The notes under the pieces were generated by a model. It had not been told where the DNA came from. It searched no databases and saw only the letters and a program-made list of their open reading frames with translations. The translations under genes were made by a program, and so were the position numbers. DNA of 64,000 nt from an uncultured Muribaculaceae bacterium. GTDB lineage: Bacteria; Bacteroidota; Bacteroidia; Bacteroidales; Muribaculaceae. The stretch spans positions 1 through 64,000 of the forward strand of contig CALUIB010000039.1 of assembly GCA_944320595.1 (NCBI GenBank). The letters are read 5' to 3'. Numbering within the stretch: position 1 is the first letter of the stretch; every line of letters begins with the position of its first letter. Positions 1 to 9,669 of the stretch are shown here, piece after piece.

Positions 1-66
1 AGAGGGGTTGCCGACAAGAAGTTCTTCTTGTTCCGTATCGCAAACCTATATGCCTATCCCCACTAA
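1..66 (+). pseudogene. 3' end of ISL3-type (ISAon1-like) transposase
   Basis: The first 63 bases encode the last 21 residues of a transposase (RGVADKKFFLFRIANLYAYPH) followed by a stop at 64-66. The same C-terminus occurs on the minus strand at 19139-19205; the first 76 bases of the window match that copy with two differences and then diverge. The rest of the gene lies outside the window, so it cannot be said whether this copy is intact. Family assignment comes from remembered ISL3/ISAon1 C-termini (AESFNAKIKLFRAN..., seen in the other copy). Confidence 0.75.
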
Positions 67-201
67 AAATCTACTGACCCGAAATTAGCCTAATTGGAAT
101 AATAGGAACTAAGTGGTGGCGAGTATAGATTAACACGATTTATTCACTGAATTTTGGCTGCTATTTCATAGATTTTTGGCTTAAATCAAGCCTTATGGGT
201 T

Positions 202-250
202 TCTGAATCTTTGGCCTTTTTCTGAATCTTTGGCCTTTTTCTGAATTTTT
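202..250. repeat. 19-bp tandem repeat, about 2.6 copies
   Basis: The unit tctgaatctttggcctttt occurs at 202-220 and 221-239, and the start of a third copy at 240-250. It lies in the non-coding stretch 67-324 between the IS end and the secreted-protein gene. The rest of that stretch holds only the promoter element at 285-292. Confidence 0.85.
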
Positions 251-284
251 GTTTGTAGCTGAATGGGATGCAGCAAAAAAACGC

Positions 285-292
285 TATCTTTG
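285..292 (+). promoter_or_regulatory. -7 box (TATCTTTG) of the secreted-protein gene
   Basis: TATCTTTG fits the Bacteroidetes -7 consensus TAnnTTTG and lies 32 nt before the ATG at 325. No well-spaced -33 TTTG was found; the nearest, at 252-255, is too far upstream. The box sits in the loop of the short inverted repeat AAACGC/GCGTTT. Confidence 0.5.
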
Positions 293-324
293 CGTTTATT
301 AATGAAATAATGGCAACTTAAAAT

Positions 325-2148
325 ATGAACATGAATAATCGTGCAGTATATATAGTGACTGTAATCATACTATGTCTAACTGCATTTGTCGGCCAGTGCG
401 AAACAAAAGAATTAGTATGTGATTTTACGAAAGAACAGTCTTTGCCCGATGGATGGACGATGGGGAAAGAGTTCCGTTTTGAGAGCGTGGACGGGGTTAA
501 TTGTCTTTATTTGAACAAAACAGGAGTGCCGGCTGAAAACAAATCAATATATACAAATGTTTTTTATAAGATTAAGAAGATAGATATATTTGTTCAACGG
601 TTCTATAGTGGGAAAAATTCTTCATTTACATTCAGTTTCTTTTCTCCGACAGGAGGAACACCCATAAATGAAGGATTTACATATAATAATCCTGACACAA
701 GCATATCTAAAAGTGAAGTGGTATTTGAAAGTGGCGAATATGCAATACCAGATGCATTCACTGACTACAGTATGTGCATAACGTGTACAGGCGTAGCAAT
801 TAGTAAGATTACAATAACATACGAAGAACGGCTTGAAAATAAGCCAAATGTAACGAGTTTTATTTTTAAGAATTATTATGGTAATGATGACGAGGATATA
901 TCGGGAGATATGTTGTCGGTAGGGGAGGTTGAAATCCAAATTCCCAATCAAGTGAGATATAGTTCAAATTCTTTTAGTGCAGAATTATCGGAAGGGCAAA
1001 TACTTATTTCTGCCAATAATATTGTGAAAGTGGAAATTGGCACTTATTTTCTAAACAAGTCGGTCGCAGTTGGCGGCCTTGAACTTACACCATACGATGA
1101 AAATGAAGACGGAACATGGATAAGCACTTGGGAAGGACAGGCAAATGAACTTTCAATAGCACCACCTGAGGGAAAAATGTCATCGATAACAGCGATTGCC
1201 GTTTACACACAAAAGCAAATAGAGCCAGAACATATAGAAGTCGAGAAAAATTTGTCGGCTATTATAAAAAATGGCGAAGATGGCCAGTGCTATGAGGTGG
1301 CCTTGCCGTTACAAGGAGTTGTGGCTGTTGATGATGTGATATTATATGCGCGTACCATTTCGGATGATGCGTGTACTGATATTTCAATTAATGAAGCACC
1401 TGGCAATGAATATGACGATGATGTCAGCCAATTTGTCCAACGGGATTGGATAGCATTGGATTTTAGTGTCTTCGATGATTGTTCGGCCTTGGATTATGAA
1501 GATCGATGCATATCGACTGGTATTGTAGGCACATATAATGGCAATGCAAATACGCCTACTTTAATATTGGCAGAAATTCCAAAGATTGACGATACGGTTG
1601 CAGTAGAACATAATTATAACACTTACGCAGTAAGAAATTTTTATGGCGATTGGCTTACGGGGGCTTTTGTAGTTGAGCCTCAAATTAATGAATATGCTTT
1701 TGTCGTAGGTAACATAATAAATACCGAAGGAAATGATTACGCAATAAGCGACGGTCATAGTGTGTTACGGATTGACAATACGCAAGGAATTATAGATGAT
1801 ATGTGTATAGGGGATTCTGCCATAGTTGAAGGAATAATTCAGTTGGCGGAATACAATGATGATGTAAAAGATTATGTGTTTTATGCACTTGGAATTGATA
1901 AGATTGATTATACTAATATTGCAAATGACTTAGATAATAATGTTAAGCTGTGGGGTGGCCGAGGAGAAATAATGATAACAGGGGATGTATTAAAGATTGA
2001 AATATTAAATATTTCAGGACGAAGAATTAAAATAATGTCTGCCAACGACAAAAAGCAATTGTCGGTATCTGTTCCTCCTGGATGTTATTTTGTAAAAACT
2101 TCATTTGTTGGAGGCCAAGACAGAACATATAAGGTTTTGGTGAGATAA
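325..2148 (+). CDS. Secreted protein with T9SS-like C-terminal domain
   Basis: A 607-residue protein of unknown function. Residues 1-25 form a signal peptide (hydrophobic VYIVTVIILCLTAFVG, probable cleavage near QCE). The N-terminal third reads as a beta-rich domain starting CDFTKEQSLPDGW. Around residues 430-530 (NTYAVRNFYGDW to FYALGIDKI) there is an OB-fold-like segment typical of Bacteroidales surface proteins. The last ~60 residues (VLKIEILNISGRRIKI, then VPPGCYFVKTSF, ending YKVLVR) match the pattern of type A sorting domains of the type IX secretion system, so the protein is probably exported across the outer membrane or surface-anchored. It is a single gene with its own promoter; no T9SS genes are visible nearby. 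Confidence 0.7.
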   Translation: MNMNNRAVYIVTVIILCLTAFVGQCETKELVCDFTKEQSLPDGWTMGKEFRFESVDGVNCLYLNKTGVPAENKSIYTNVFYKIKKIDIFVQRFYSGKNSSFTFSFFSPTGGTPINEGFTYNNPDTSISKSEVVFESGEYAIPDAFTDYSMCITCTGVAISKITITYEERLENKPNVTSFIFKNYYGNDDEDISGDMLSVGEVEIQIPNQVRYSSNSFSAELSEGQILISANNIVKVEIGTYFLNKSVAVGGLELTPYDENEDGTWISTWEGQANELSIAPPEGKMSSITAIAVYTQKQIEPEHIEVEKNLSAIIKNGEDGQCYEVALPLQGVVAVDDVILYARTISDDACTDISINEAPGNEYDDDVSQFVQRDWIALDFSVFDDCSALDYEDRCISTGIVGTYNGNANTPTLILAEIPKIDDTVAVEHNYNTYAVRNFYGDWLTGAFVVEPQINEYAFVVGNIINTEGNDYAISDGHSVLRIDNTQGIIDDMCIGDSAIVEGIIQLAEYNDDVKDYVFYALGIDKIDYTNIANDLDNNVKLWGGRGEIMITGDVLKIEILNISGRRIKIMSANDKKQLSVSVPPGCYFVKTSFVGGQDRTYKVLVR

Positions 2149-2208
2149 ACATCTTGTCAAAATTGGCTATACAGCCATGTAGGAGCATTTATTGTGGAAA
2201 ATTATTTG

Positions 2209-2216
2209 TAATTTTG
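2209..2216 (+). promoter_or_regulatory. -7 box (TAATTTTG) of the parE operon
   Basis: TAATTTTG matches TAnnTTTG and is 23 nt upstream of the parE ATG at 2239. No convincing -33 element is seen at 19-20 nt spacing. Confidence 0.5.
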
Positions 2217-2238
2217 CTCATTGATAACACAATCATAG

Positions 2239-4185
2239 ATGATAGAAGAATTGGCAGGACAAAATACAGATAATTTACTAGACAAAGAAGTGGGAGAATA
2301 TAACAACCTGGTGACGCTTGAATCGCTCGAGCACGTGAGATTGCGCCCAGGTATGTATATTGGCAGGCTTGGAGACGGCTCACAATCAGATGATGGCATA
2401 TATGTGCTGTTTAAGGAGGTTATGGATAATGCTGTTGACGAGCACCTTGCCGGTTTTGGGAATGTAATTGAGGTAACACTTGTTGACAATGTTGTAACCA
2501 TACGTGACCATGGCCGTGGCATTCCTCTTGCAGATGTGGTAAATGCCGCATCAAAGATGAATACGAGTGGGAAATTCGACAGCTCAAATTACAAAGGCTC
2601 GGTGGGGTTAAATGGCGTGGGCTTGAAGGCCACTAATGCATTGTCGGAGTTCCTTGTGCTGCAGTCATTCCGAGACAGAAAAACGTCGATTGCAAAATTC
2701 GAGCGTGGCAAACTTTTAGGAGAAACAGGTATAATTGATGCCCCAGAAGGAGCTGATAATGGTACATTAGTATCGTTCAAGCCCGATTCTGAATTATTTA
2801 AGCATTTTGCATATCGCGATGATTATATAGAGCCGATGATTAAGAATTATTCTTACTTGAATACTGGCTTAACCATAATATATAATGGGAAAAAATATAA
2901 ATCTACTCACGGACTTGCAGATTTAGTAAATGATTACATGACGAATGAGCCTCTTTATCCATTGATACATTTCAAAGACAAGGATATTGAGGTGGTGTTG
3001 ACGCATACGTCACAATATGGTGAAGAGTTTTATTCGTTTGTCAATGGGCAGCACACTACTCAGGGCGGTACGCATCAATCGGCCTTCAGGGAGGCATTAT
3101 CGCGAACAATAAAAGAGTTCTATAACAAGGGCTTTGAGTATAATGATATTCGTAACGGCATGGTCGCTGCCATAAGCATAAAAGTAATAGAGCCGATTTT
3201 TGAATCGCAGACAAAAATAAAGTTGGGCAGCACGTTAATGTATGATGGAGGTCCAACAATATATAAATTCATCAACGATTATATTAAGAAAGAGCTTGAC
3301 AACTACCTGCACAAGAATCAAGAAGTAGCCGATGTGATGCTGAAAAAGATTATTGCATCGGAGAAAGAGCGCAAAGCGATGGCAGGTGTGGCCAAACAAG
3401 CCCGCGAGAATGCAAAAAAAGTGGCATTGCATAATCGCAAATTGCGTGACTGTCGTGTTCACTTCAATGATGCAAAAGGCGAACGTCGGGATGATACTAT
3501 GATTTTCGTGACAGAAGGGGATTCGGCAAGTGGCTCCATAACAAAAATTCGTGATGTGGAAACACAAGCGGTATTCTCATTACGAGGCAAACCGTTAAAC
3601 TCATACGGGATGCAGCAGCGAATTGTATATAAGAACGAAGAATTTAATTTGCTGCAAGCAGCTCTTAATATAGAAGGAGGTATTGACGGCCTGCGCTATA
3701 ACAAAGTGATTATAGCAACCGATGCCGATGTTGACGGGATGCACATACGGTTGTTGTTGATTACTTTCTTGTTACAGTTTTTTCCTGAATTAATAAAAAC
3801 AGGGCATGTTTATATTTTGCAAACGCCATTGTTCCGGGTGCGGAATAAAAAAGAGGCAAAACGTAAACGTCGTGGAGGGAAAAAAGAGGCAGGATCAAAC
3901 AAGGTGGAAACATATTACTGCTACAATGACGAAGAGCGCATAGCGGCAATAAACAAATTAGGCGATAATGCCGAGATTACACGTTTTAAGGGGCTTGGAG
4001 AAATCTCGGATGATGAATTCCGTGATTTCATAGGTCCAGATATGAGGCTTGATCGCGTGACACTGAGAAAAGAAGATGCAGTGCAGGAAATGCTTGCTTT
4101 TTATATGGGCAAAAACACCATGGAGCGGCAGAATTTTATTATAGACAATCTTGTACTTGAGGATGAAGAAGACATTACCAAATGA
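2239..4185 (+). CDS. parE: DNA topoisomerase IV subunit B (GyrB/ParE type)
   Basis: The ATPase subunit of a type IIA topoisomerase that decatenates or relaxes DNA together with a ParC/GyrA subunit encoded elsewhere. GHKL ATPase motifs are present: RLRPGMYIG (residues 34-42), GRGIP, and GLNGVG, the ATP-lid glycines. The Toprim domain has EGDSASGS at about 426 and TDADVDGMH with metal-binding Asp at about 495-497, followed by RFKGLGE. The 648-residue length and lack of the long GyrB insert favour ParE over GyrB, although only comparison with the second paralogue would settle it. First gene of a parE-coaD-S41 protease operon; its stop at 4183-4185 is one base before the coaD start. Confidence 0.88.
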   Translation: MIEELAGQNTDNLLDKEVGEYNNLVTLESLEHVRLRPGMYIGRLGDGSQSDDGIYVLFKEVMDNAVDEHLAGFGNVIEVTLVDNVVTIRDHGRGIPLADVVNAASKMNTSGKFDSSNYKGSVGLNGVGLKATNALSEFLVLQSFRDRKTSIAKFERGKLLGETGIIDAPEGADNGTLVSFKPDSELFKHFAYRDDYIEPMIKNYSYLNTGLTIIYNGKKYKSTHGLADLVNDYMTNEPLYPLIHFKDKDIEVVLTHTSQYGEEFYSFVNGQHTTQGGTHQSAFREALSRTIKEFYNKGFEYNDIRNGMVAAISIKVIEPIFESQTKIKLGSTLMYDGGPTIYKFINDYIKKELDNYLHKNQEVADVMLKKIIASEKERKAMAGVAKQARENAKKVALHNRKLRDCRVHFNDAKGERRDDTMIFVTEGDSASGSITKIRDVETQAVFSLRGKPLNSYGMQQRIVYKNEEFNLLQAALNIEGGIDGLRYNKVIIATDADVDGMHIRLLLITFLLQFFPELIKTGHVYILQTPLFRVRNKKEAKRKRRGGKKEAGSNKVETYYCYNDEERIAAINKLGDNAEITRFKGLGEISDDEFRDFIGPDMRLDRVTLRKEDAVQEMLAFYMGKNTMERQNFIIDNLVLEDEEDITK

Positions 4186-4186
4186 A

Positions 4187-4684
4187 ATGAATGCGGCTCA
4201 TCGCCGCATAGCCTTGTTCCCTGGTTCATTCGACCCATTTACTGTGGGACATGAATCGATAGTGGAACGAGCATTGCCACTTTTCGATGAAATAGTAGTG
4301 GCGATAGGTATCAATTATAATAAATTGACTTTGACCACTCTTGAAGAACGTATAGCATGGATTGAAAGCATATTTCGCGATGAGCCGCGAGTTAAAGTAA
4401 TTTCTTATAACGGATTGACGGTAGATGCGGCCAAGCAATGTGATGCGACGTTTATGTTGCGCGGAGTGAGGATGATACAGGACTTTGAATACGAAAAAAA
4501 TTTGGCAGAAGTGAACAGGGCTTTATCGGGGATAGAAACGGTATTGCTATATACATTGCCGGAGTATAGCCACATTAGTTCAAGCATAGTTCGTGAACTT
4601 GTCAAATATGGGCAAGATGTGTCGGCATATTTGCCACATAATTGTGACCCGAATCTTATCCCTCAAACGTGGAAAATAAAATAG
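4187..4684 (+). CDS. coaD: Pantetheine-phosphate adenylyltransferase
   Basis: Catalyses 4'-phosphopantetheine + ATP to dephospho-CoA, the penultimate step of CoA synthesis. The nucleotidyltransferase signature FPGSFDPFTVGH lies at residues 11-22, with T/GxxH catalytic residues; the second motif SSSIVRELVKYG is near residue 128. The ATG at 4187 is chosen because it places the FPGSFDP motif at the usual distance from the N-terminus and abuts the parE stop; reading can extend upstream to 4151 inside parE, but that would add residues absent from the family. Predicted length is 165 residues, normal for CoaD. Followed after 16 nt by the S41 protease gene. Confidence 0.93.
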   Translation: MNAAHRRIALFPGSFDPFTVGHESIVERALPLFDEIVVAIGINYNKLTLTTLEERIAWIESIFRDEPRVKVISYNGLTVDAAKQCDATFMLRGVRMIQDFEYEKNLAEVNRALSGIETVLLYTLPEYSHISSSIVRELVKYGQDVSAYLPHNCDPNLIPQTWKIK

Positions 4685-4700
4685 TTATAGACAAACGAAT

Positions 4701-6311
4701 ATGAAAAAATCAGTTATATCAACAATGATAATGGTCGTGCTGTCGGCCATGATTGTTAATGCGAATGGACAAAAGCATTTGAAAAAGTTGATGAATGCAG
4801 AATTTGCCATTTCACAATTTTATGTTGATTCGGTCAGTGAAGATAAATTAGTGGAGGATGCCATTAAAGGGATGCTCGAACAGCTTGACCCTCATTCGTC
4901 ATATAGCACGGCTGAAGAAACCAAAGAGCTTGAGGAACCCCTTGAAGGTGAATTTAGCGGAATAGGTATACAATTTAATATGCAACAAGATACACTATAT
5001 GTGATACAGACCATAGCCGGTGGCCCTGCAGAAAAAGTAGGCATGGTTGCGGGAGACCGCATTGTGCAAGTGGAGGACAGTGTTATAGCTGGTGTGAAGA
5101 TGCGGAATACCCAAATAATGAAAATGTTGCGAGGCAAGAAAGGCACAAAGGTAAATGTACAGGTCAAGCGGCGAGGAGTCGCAGGTCTTATCCCATTCCG
5201 TATTACCCGAGACGACATTCCTCTTTACAGTATTGATGCGGCTTATATGGCCGATGGCCATACGGGGTATGTAAAAGTAAGCAGATTTGGGAAGAAAACC
5301 GATGAAGAGTTTAATGATGCTATTTCAGACTTGAAAAAACAAGGGATGAAACAGCTGATAATTGACTTGACAAACAATGGCGGAGGTTATTTGCAGACAT
5401 CGGTGGAACTGGCTAATAATTTCCTTGAGCGAGGTAATGGCATAGTATATACTCAGGGGATTAATTCTTCGAGATATGAGGCAAATGCAAACGGACGGGG
5501 CAAAATGATCGATAGTGATTTTAAAGTTGTCGTGATGGTTGACCAATATTCGGCATCTGCAAGTGAAATACTTGCAGGTGCTTTGCAAGATTGGGACAGA
5601 GCCGTCATAGTGGGCCGCCGCACATTTGGCAAAGGGCTTGTGCAGCGGCCTTTCCGATTCGAGGACGGCTCAATGATGCGGCTCACGGTTGCCCGATATT
5701 ACACGCCTTCAGGACGTTGCATACAGAAACCATACACTGCCGGAGACCGCGAAGGATATGAAAAAGATATTTATAATCGTTTCCTCGACGGGGAACTTGC
5801 GAATGCCGATAGCATCCATTTGCCTGATTCTCTAAAGTATAATACGTTAAAGTCGGGACGAGTGATATATGGTGGGGGAGGTATTATGCCCGATGTATTT
5901 GTTCCGCTTGATACCACTGACTTCAGCGATTATTATCGCGATATTGTAGCACGAGGCACAATCAACCAATATGTTGTCGATTATGTTGACAAACATCGTG
6001 ACGAAATAAAAAGCAAATACAATACAGTTCAGGATTTTGATGGCCGGTTTACGGTAGATTCGTTAATGCTTTCAGATTTAAGAGGCAGGGCAGAAAAGGA
6101 TAGCATCAAGTTTGACATTAAACAATTCAACCGTAGTAAAGGGCTGATAGAAGATGTGGTAAAAGCACTTATTGCCCGAGATGTGTATTCCGACACGGGC
6201 GCATATAATATGGTCATAAACCATCGTGACCCTATATTTAGAGAGGCTTTAAAAGTGATTAATGATGACAAGCGTTACCAATATTTGCTTTCTTCGTCAC
6301 AGGGAAAATGA
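4701..6311 (+). CDS. S41 carboxyl-terminal processing peptidase (CtpA family)
   Basis: A 536-residue periplasmic protease with a signal peptide (MKKSVISTMIMVVLSAMIVNA). A PDZ domain occupies about residues 80-165 (GIGIQFNMQQDTLYV, GGPAEKVGMVAGDRI). The catalytic Ser is in the YSASASE motif (residues 283-289) and the general-base Lys is probably K311 in RRTFGKGLVQ, giving the Ser-Lys dyad of Prc/CtpA enzymes. The C-terminal ~150 residues are the Bacteroidetes-type extension. Such proteases trim or degrade periplasmic proteins and peptidoglycan hydrolases; the substrate here is unknown. Third gene of the parE operon. Confidence 0.9.
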   Translation: MKKSVISTMIMVVLSAMIVNANGQKHLKKLMNAEFAISQFYVDSVSEDKLVEDAIKGMLEQLDPHSSYSTAEETKELEEPLEGEFSGIGIQFNMQQDTLYVIQTIAGGPAEKVGMVAGDRIVQVEDSVIAGVKMRNTQIMKMLRGKKGTKVNVQVKRRGVAGLIPFRITRDDIPLYSIDAAYMADGHTGYVKVSRFGKKTDEEFNDAISDLKKQGMKQLIIDLTNNGGGYLQTSVELANNFLERGNGIVYTQGINSSRYEANANGRGKMIDSDFKVVVMVDQYSASASEILAGALQDWDRAVIVGRRTFGKGLVQRPFRFEDGSMMRLTVARYYTPSGRCIQKPYTAGDREGYEKDIYNRFLDGELANADSIHLPDSLKYNTLKSGRVIYGGGGIMPDVFVPLDTTDFSDYYRDIVARGTINQYVVDYVDKHRDEIKSKYNTVQDFDGRFTVDSLMLSDLRGRAEKDSIKFDIKQFNRSKGLIEDVVKALIARDVYSDTGAYNMVINHRDPIFREALKVINDDKRYQYLLSSSQGK

Positions 6312-6341
6312 TAATAGGCCAAAGAAAGTATAAATAAGGTA

Positions 6342-6372
6342 TTGAAATATTTATAAGTTAGTAGTAATTTTG
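6342..6372 (+). promoter_or_regulatory. Promoter of asd (TTG-N20-TAATTTTG)
   Basis: TTG at 6342-6344 and TAATTTTG at 6365-6372 are separated by 20 nt, matching the Bacteroidetes -33/-7 arrangement. The ATG of asd follows 26 nt later. Confidence 0.7.
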
Positions 6373-6398
6373 CGCCCAAAATAGAAGAAGAGATAATT

Positions 6399-7406
6399 AT
6401 GAAAGTAGCAATCATTGGTGCCAGCGGTGCAGTTGGCCAAGAATTCCTTCGTGTACTTGACGAGCAGCAGTTCCCGATAGATGAATTGTTGCTGTTTGGG
6501 TCGAGCCGGAGTGCAGGTCGGAAATATATGTTTAAGGGAGAGGAATTTGAAGTACGAGAACTTAAGCATAACGATGATTTTAAAGGTGTAGATATTGCAT
6601 TTACATCGGCCGGAGCAGGAACATCACGTGAATTTGCCGATACGATTACGAAGTATGGGGCATTGATGATAGATAATTCAAGTGCATTCCGCATGGATGA
6701 AGATGTGCCATTAGTGGTGCCTGAGGTGAATGGCGATGATGCATTCAATACGCCAAGGAATATCATTGCAAACCCCAACTGTACTACAATCCAGATGGTA
6801 GTGGCATTAAAGCCAATAAATGATATTTCAAAAATACGCCGGGTACACGTAGCCACATATCAAGCGGCCAGTGGGGCTGGAGCTGCGGCAATGGATGAAC
6901 TTGTGGCTCAATATGCCGATATTGCACAGGGGAAAGAACCTGTGGTTGAGAAATTTGCATATCAGCTTGCGTATAATGTAATTCCTCATATTGATGTTTT
7001 TCAGGAGAATGGCTATACGAAAGAGGAAATGAAAATGTTTAATGAGACACGCAAAATTATGCACGAGCCGGAATTGAGCGTCAGCGCCATGTGTGTGCGA
7101 GTTCCGGTAATGCGTGCCCATAGTGAGGCCGTATGGGTTGAAACAGAACGACCTATATCGCCGGAAGAAGCTCGTGAAGCATTCTCAAAGGCCAACGGAG
7201 TAGTAGTTGTTGACAATCCGTCGGAAAAACAGTATCCAATGCCTTTGTTCGTGGCAGGAAAAGACCCCGTTTACGTAGGCCGTATCCGTAAAGACCTCGC
7301 CAATGAGAATGGTTTGAGTTTTTGGGTAGTCGGAGACCAAATAAAGAAAGGGGCTGCACTTAATGCCGTGCAGATTGCACAATATATTTTGTCACATAAT
7401 AAATAA
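6399..7406 (+). CDS. asd: Aspartate-semialdehyde dehydrogenase
   Basis: Reduces aspartyl phosphate to aspartate semialdehyde with NADPH, the branch point to lysine/diaminopimelate, threonine and methionine. The N-terminal Rossmann motif [10 protein letters not shown] is at residues 8-17. The catalytic Cys is C128 in NPNCTTIQM and the acid/base His is H241 in MRAHSE. Length 335 residues matches the bacterial family. It has its own promoter; no attenuator-like leader was found upstream. The acyltransferase gene follows in the same direction after 37 nt. Confidence 0.95.
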   Translation: MKVAIIGASGAVGQEFLRVLDEQQFPIDELLLFGSSRSAGRKYMFKGEEFEVRELKHNDDFKGVDIAFTSAGAGTSREFADTITKYGALMIDNSSAFRMDEDVPLVVPEVNGDDAFNTPRNIIANPNCTTIQMVVALKPINDISKIRRVHVATYQAASGAGAAAMDELVAQYADIAQGKEPVVEKFAYQLAYNVIPHIDVFQENGYTKEEMKMFNETRKIMHEPELSVSAMCVRVPVMRAHSEAVWVETERPISPEEAREAFSKANGVVVVDNPSEKQYPMPLFVAGKDPVYVGRIRKDLANENGLSFWVVGDQIKKGAALNAVQIAQYILSHNK

Positions 7407-7443
7407 TCCATTTAATTGTTAATTCAGGAATTGTGTAATCAAT

Positions 7444-8562
7444 ATGAGCGGTATTATTGCTAAACCCCGTTCAAAATGGGTTGATATAGCAAAGGGTATT
7501 ACTATTGCAGCACTTGTCTTGATTCATATTGATTACAATTTTCCTGATTCTAAGCTGTTTCCTACGTCTATCCTGTTAGGCGGAGTGTGGCGTACACCTG
7601 TATTTTTTGTAATAGGAGGATTTTTTATAAAAGAGGAGAAACTGGTTGATTCGGTAGGATTTATTAAAAGGAAGATAAAAACATTATATTTGCCGTTACT
7701 GTATTTCGTAATACCGGCAGTTATACTCCATAATACTTTTATTGATATTGGATGGTATGATACTGTATCTGAATATGGCAATAAAGTGATGGCATATTGG
7801 AGTATGGGTGAGCTGATAAAGAATTTGATATTGTCGGTATGTTTGGCCGGGCGGGAACCCATACTCGGGGGAATGTGGTTCGTATATGTCTTGTTTATGG
7901 CTTTGTCGGGATTGTCAATTATAAGCTATATCCTAAGAAAAATATTTAAAGAAGACAGACGGTATGAATTAGCGAGACTGATTGTTTTGTTTGCATTATG
8001 CGTCATGTCGTGTACGGCAAGTCGCTTGTTTGATTTTACGATACCTCGTTTTAATAATACGCTTACAGCGATGTGGCTTATATACTGCGGTTATAAATTG
8101 AAAAATCAGTTGCAATTGAAGTTTGATAATATATATGTTTTATGTCTGACATCGATAATATTATACCATAATGCGACGGTAGTTGGAGGTGTAAGCCTTA
8201 ATACGAATTTCTATAATGATGCCATAACACTTACGGTTGCATCTGTTGCGGCCTTGTATGTGGTGTGTTTTATTTCGAGGAAGATAGAAAACAGTGGAGT
8301 AGGAAGTTTCTTTGCCTTATGCGGGCATAGTTCGTTTTATATTTTGGCACTGCATTTTGTGGGGTATAAATTGTGTACTTATATGCTTATGCTTGTGGGT
8401 GTAGATGTGAGTTTGTCGGCTTTGAAAGCACCGACGGGAAACTCGATATTATATCTAATATTATATTTTACGTGTGCATTGTTGTTCCCCTTGTTTTTCA
8501 GATGGTTATTTCGTAAAATAAAAATTTGGATTATGCATAACATTCTGCAATTGCCGTCATGA
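7444..8562 (+). CDS. Membrane acyltransferase (acyltransferase 3 family)
   Basis: A 372-residue integral membrane protein with about ten hydrophobic segments. The start SKWVDIAKGITIAALVLIHID has the hallmark of the acyltransferase-3 family, with the catalytic His in the first helix (H28). These enzymes O-acetylate or succinylate surface glycans or membrane lipids; the acceptor here cannot be told from sequence. It may be transcribed with asd, and its stop codon lies inside the strong terminator hairpin at 8540-8581. Confidence 0.8.
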   Translation: MSGIIAKPRSKWVDIAKGITIAALVLIHIDYNFPDSKLFPTSILLGGVWRTPVFFVIGGFFIKEEKLVDSVGFIKRKIKTLYLPLLYFVIPAVILHNTFIDIGWYDTVSEYGNKVMAYWSMGELIKNLILSVCLAGREPILGGMWFVYVLFMALSGLSIISYILRKIFKEDRRYELARLIVLFALCVMSCTASRLFDFTIPRFNNTLTAMWLIYCGYKLKNQLQLKFDNIYVLCLTSIILYHNATVVGGVSLNTNFYNDAITLTVASVAALYVVCFISRKIENSGVGSFFALCGHSSFYILALHFVGYKLCTYMLMLVGVDVSLSALKAPTGNSILYLILYFTCALLFPLFFRWLFRKIKIWIMHNILQLPS

Positions 8563-8581
8563 TTTTGCAATTGCAGAATGT
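8540..8581. terminator. Bidirectional terminator, 15-bp perfect stem
   Basis: ACATTCTGCAATTGC (8540-8554) is perfectly complementary to 8567-8581 with a 12-nt loop. It lies between the convergent acyltransferase gene and leuB, and overlaps the acyltransferase stop codon. T-rich sequence follows on the plus side. Confidence 0.8.
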
Positions 8582-8589
8582 TTAGTCAT

Positions 8590-9654
8590 TTATTGATAAT
8601 TGTTGATGTGATTTATAATCCATCGGCCAACTTCATTTGTTCCGTATTGAACTCCGCCTTCTACTTGGATTTCTGGAGTGCGGATATTGGCATCAAGTGA
8701 TGCATCAACGGCCTGGCGAATCAGTTTGCCTTCTTTCATCAGGTTGAAATGTTCGAACAACATTGCAACCGATAAAATCTGTGCTAAAGGATTTGCAATG
8801 TTTTTCCCTTTTGCCTGCGGCCATGAGCCATGTACTGGTTCAAAAACCGGAGTTCCGGAACCCGTGGATGCAGATGGCAGTAGCCCCATTGAGCCGGATA
8901 TGCAAGATCCCTCATCGGTGAGTATATCACCAAAGGTGTTTTCTGTTACTATTACATCAAAAAAGCGAGGCTCTTGTATCATTCTCATTGCAGCATTATC
9001 AACAAACATATAATCGGTGGTTACTTCAGGATAACTCAAAGCCATTTCTTGTGCTATTTTTCGCCATAACCTGCTCGATGCCAATACATTTGCTTTATCG
9101 ACAACGGTAAGATGCTTGCGGCGTTTCATGGCATATTCAAATGCGACTTTCAATATTCTTTCTATTTCCGGTCGAGTATATATATTAGTATCGTAGGCTT
9201 TCTCATCGTCTTGATATTTTTCTCCGAAATACATACCACCAGTAAGTTCTCTGATACAAATGAAATCGGCGCCATCCACAATTTCGGTTCGGAGTGGAGA
9301 TTTGTGTAACAAGCATTTAAATGTTTGCACGGGGCGGATGTTGGCAAACAGACCTAATTTCTTGCGCATCGCAAGTAATCCTTGTTCGGGACGAACCTTG
9401 GCGGTAGGGTCGTTGTCGAATTTGGGGTCACCGACAGCCGAAAAGAGTACAGCATCGGCATCTTTGCAAATGTTATAAGTCTGCTCGGGGAAAGGGTCCC
9501 CGACTTTCTCAATGGCATCGGCACCACATATAGCATAGGTGAATGTAAATGTGTGGTTAAATTTTTTGCCGACAGCTTTCATTACGTCAACGCCTTGACG
9601 TGAAATTTCCGGGCCGATACCATCACCGGCTAAGACTGCAATCTTCAAATTCAT
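8590..9654 (-). CDS. leuB: 3-isopropylmalate dehydrogenase
   Basis: Oxidatively decarboxylates 3-isopropylmalate to 2-oxoisocaproate with NAD+. It is a 354-residue isocitrate/isopropylmalate dehydrogenase; [10 protein letters not shown] starts the fold, and the substrate-binding region has [21 protein letters not shown] and [10 protein letters not shown]. The Mg2+/substrate segment is [12 protein letters not shown] and the adenine-binding loop is EPVHGSWPQ. Last gene of the leu operon, 15 nt after the second synthase gene. Confidence 0.95.
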   Translation of the reverse strand: MNLKIAVLAGDGIGPEISRQGVDVMKAVGKKFNHTFTFTYAICGADAIEKVGDPFPEQTYNICKDADAVLFSAVGDPKFDNDPTAKVRPEQGLLAMRKKLGLFANIRPVQTFKCLLHKSPLRTEIVDGADFICIRELTGGMYFGEKYQDDEKAYDTNIYTRPEIERILKVAFEYAMKRRKHLTVVDKANVLASSRLWRKIAQEMALSYPEVTTDYMFVDNAAMRMIQEPRFFDVIVTENTFGDILTDEGSCISGSMGLLPSASTGSGTPVFEPVHGSWPQAKGKNIANPLAQILSVAMLFEHFNLMKEGKLIRQAVDASLDANIRTPEIQVEGGVQYGTNEVGRWIINHINNYQ

Positions 9655-9669
9655 AATATCTTAATAGTT

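Noticed and set aside
281-299. AAACGC/GCGTTT inverted repeat around the -7 box at 285 as an operator
   Set aside because: Only 6 bp, and similar chance symmetry around TATCTTTGC boxes is common in this composition.
6312-6398. Possible attenuator before asd
   Set aside because: No leader peptide rich in Lys/Thr/Met codons and no hairpin were found between promoter and gene.
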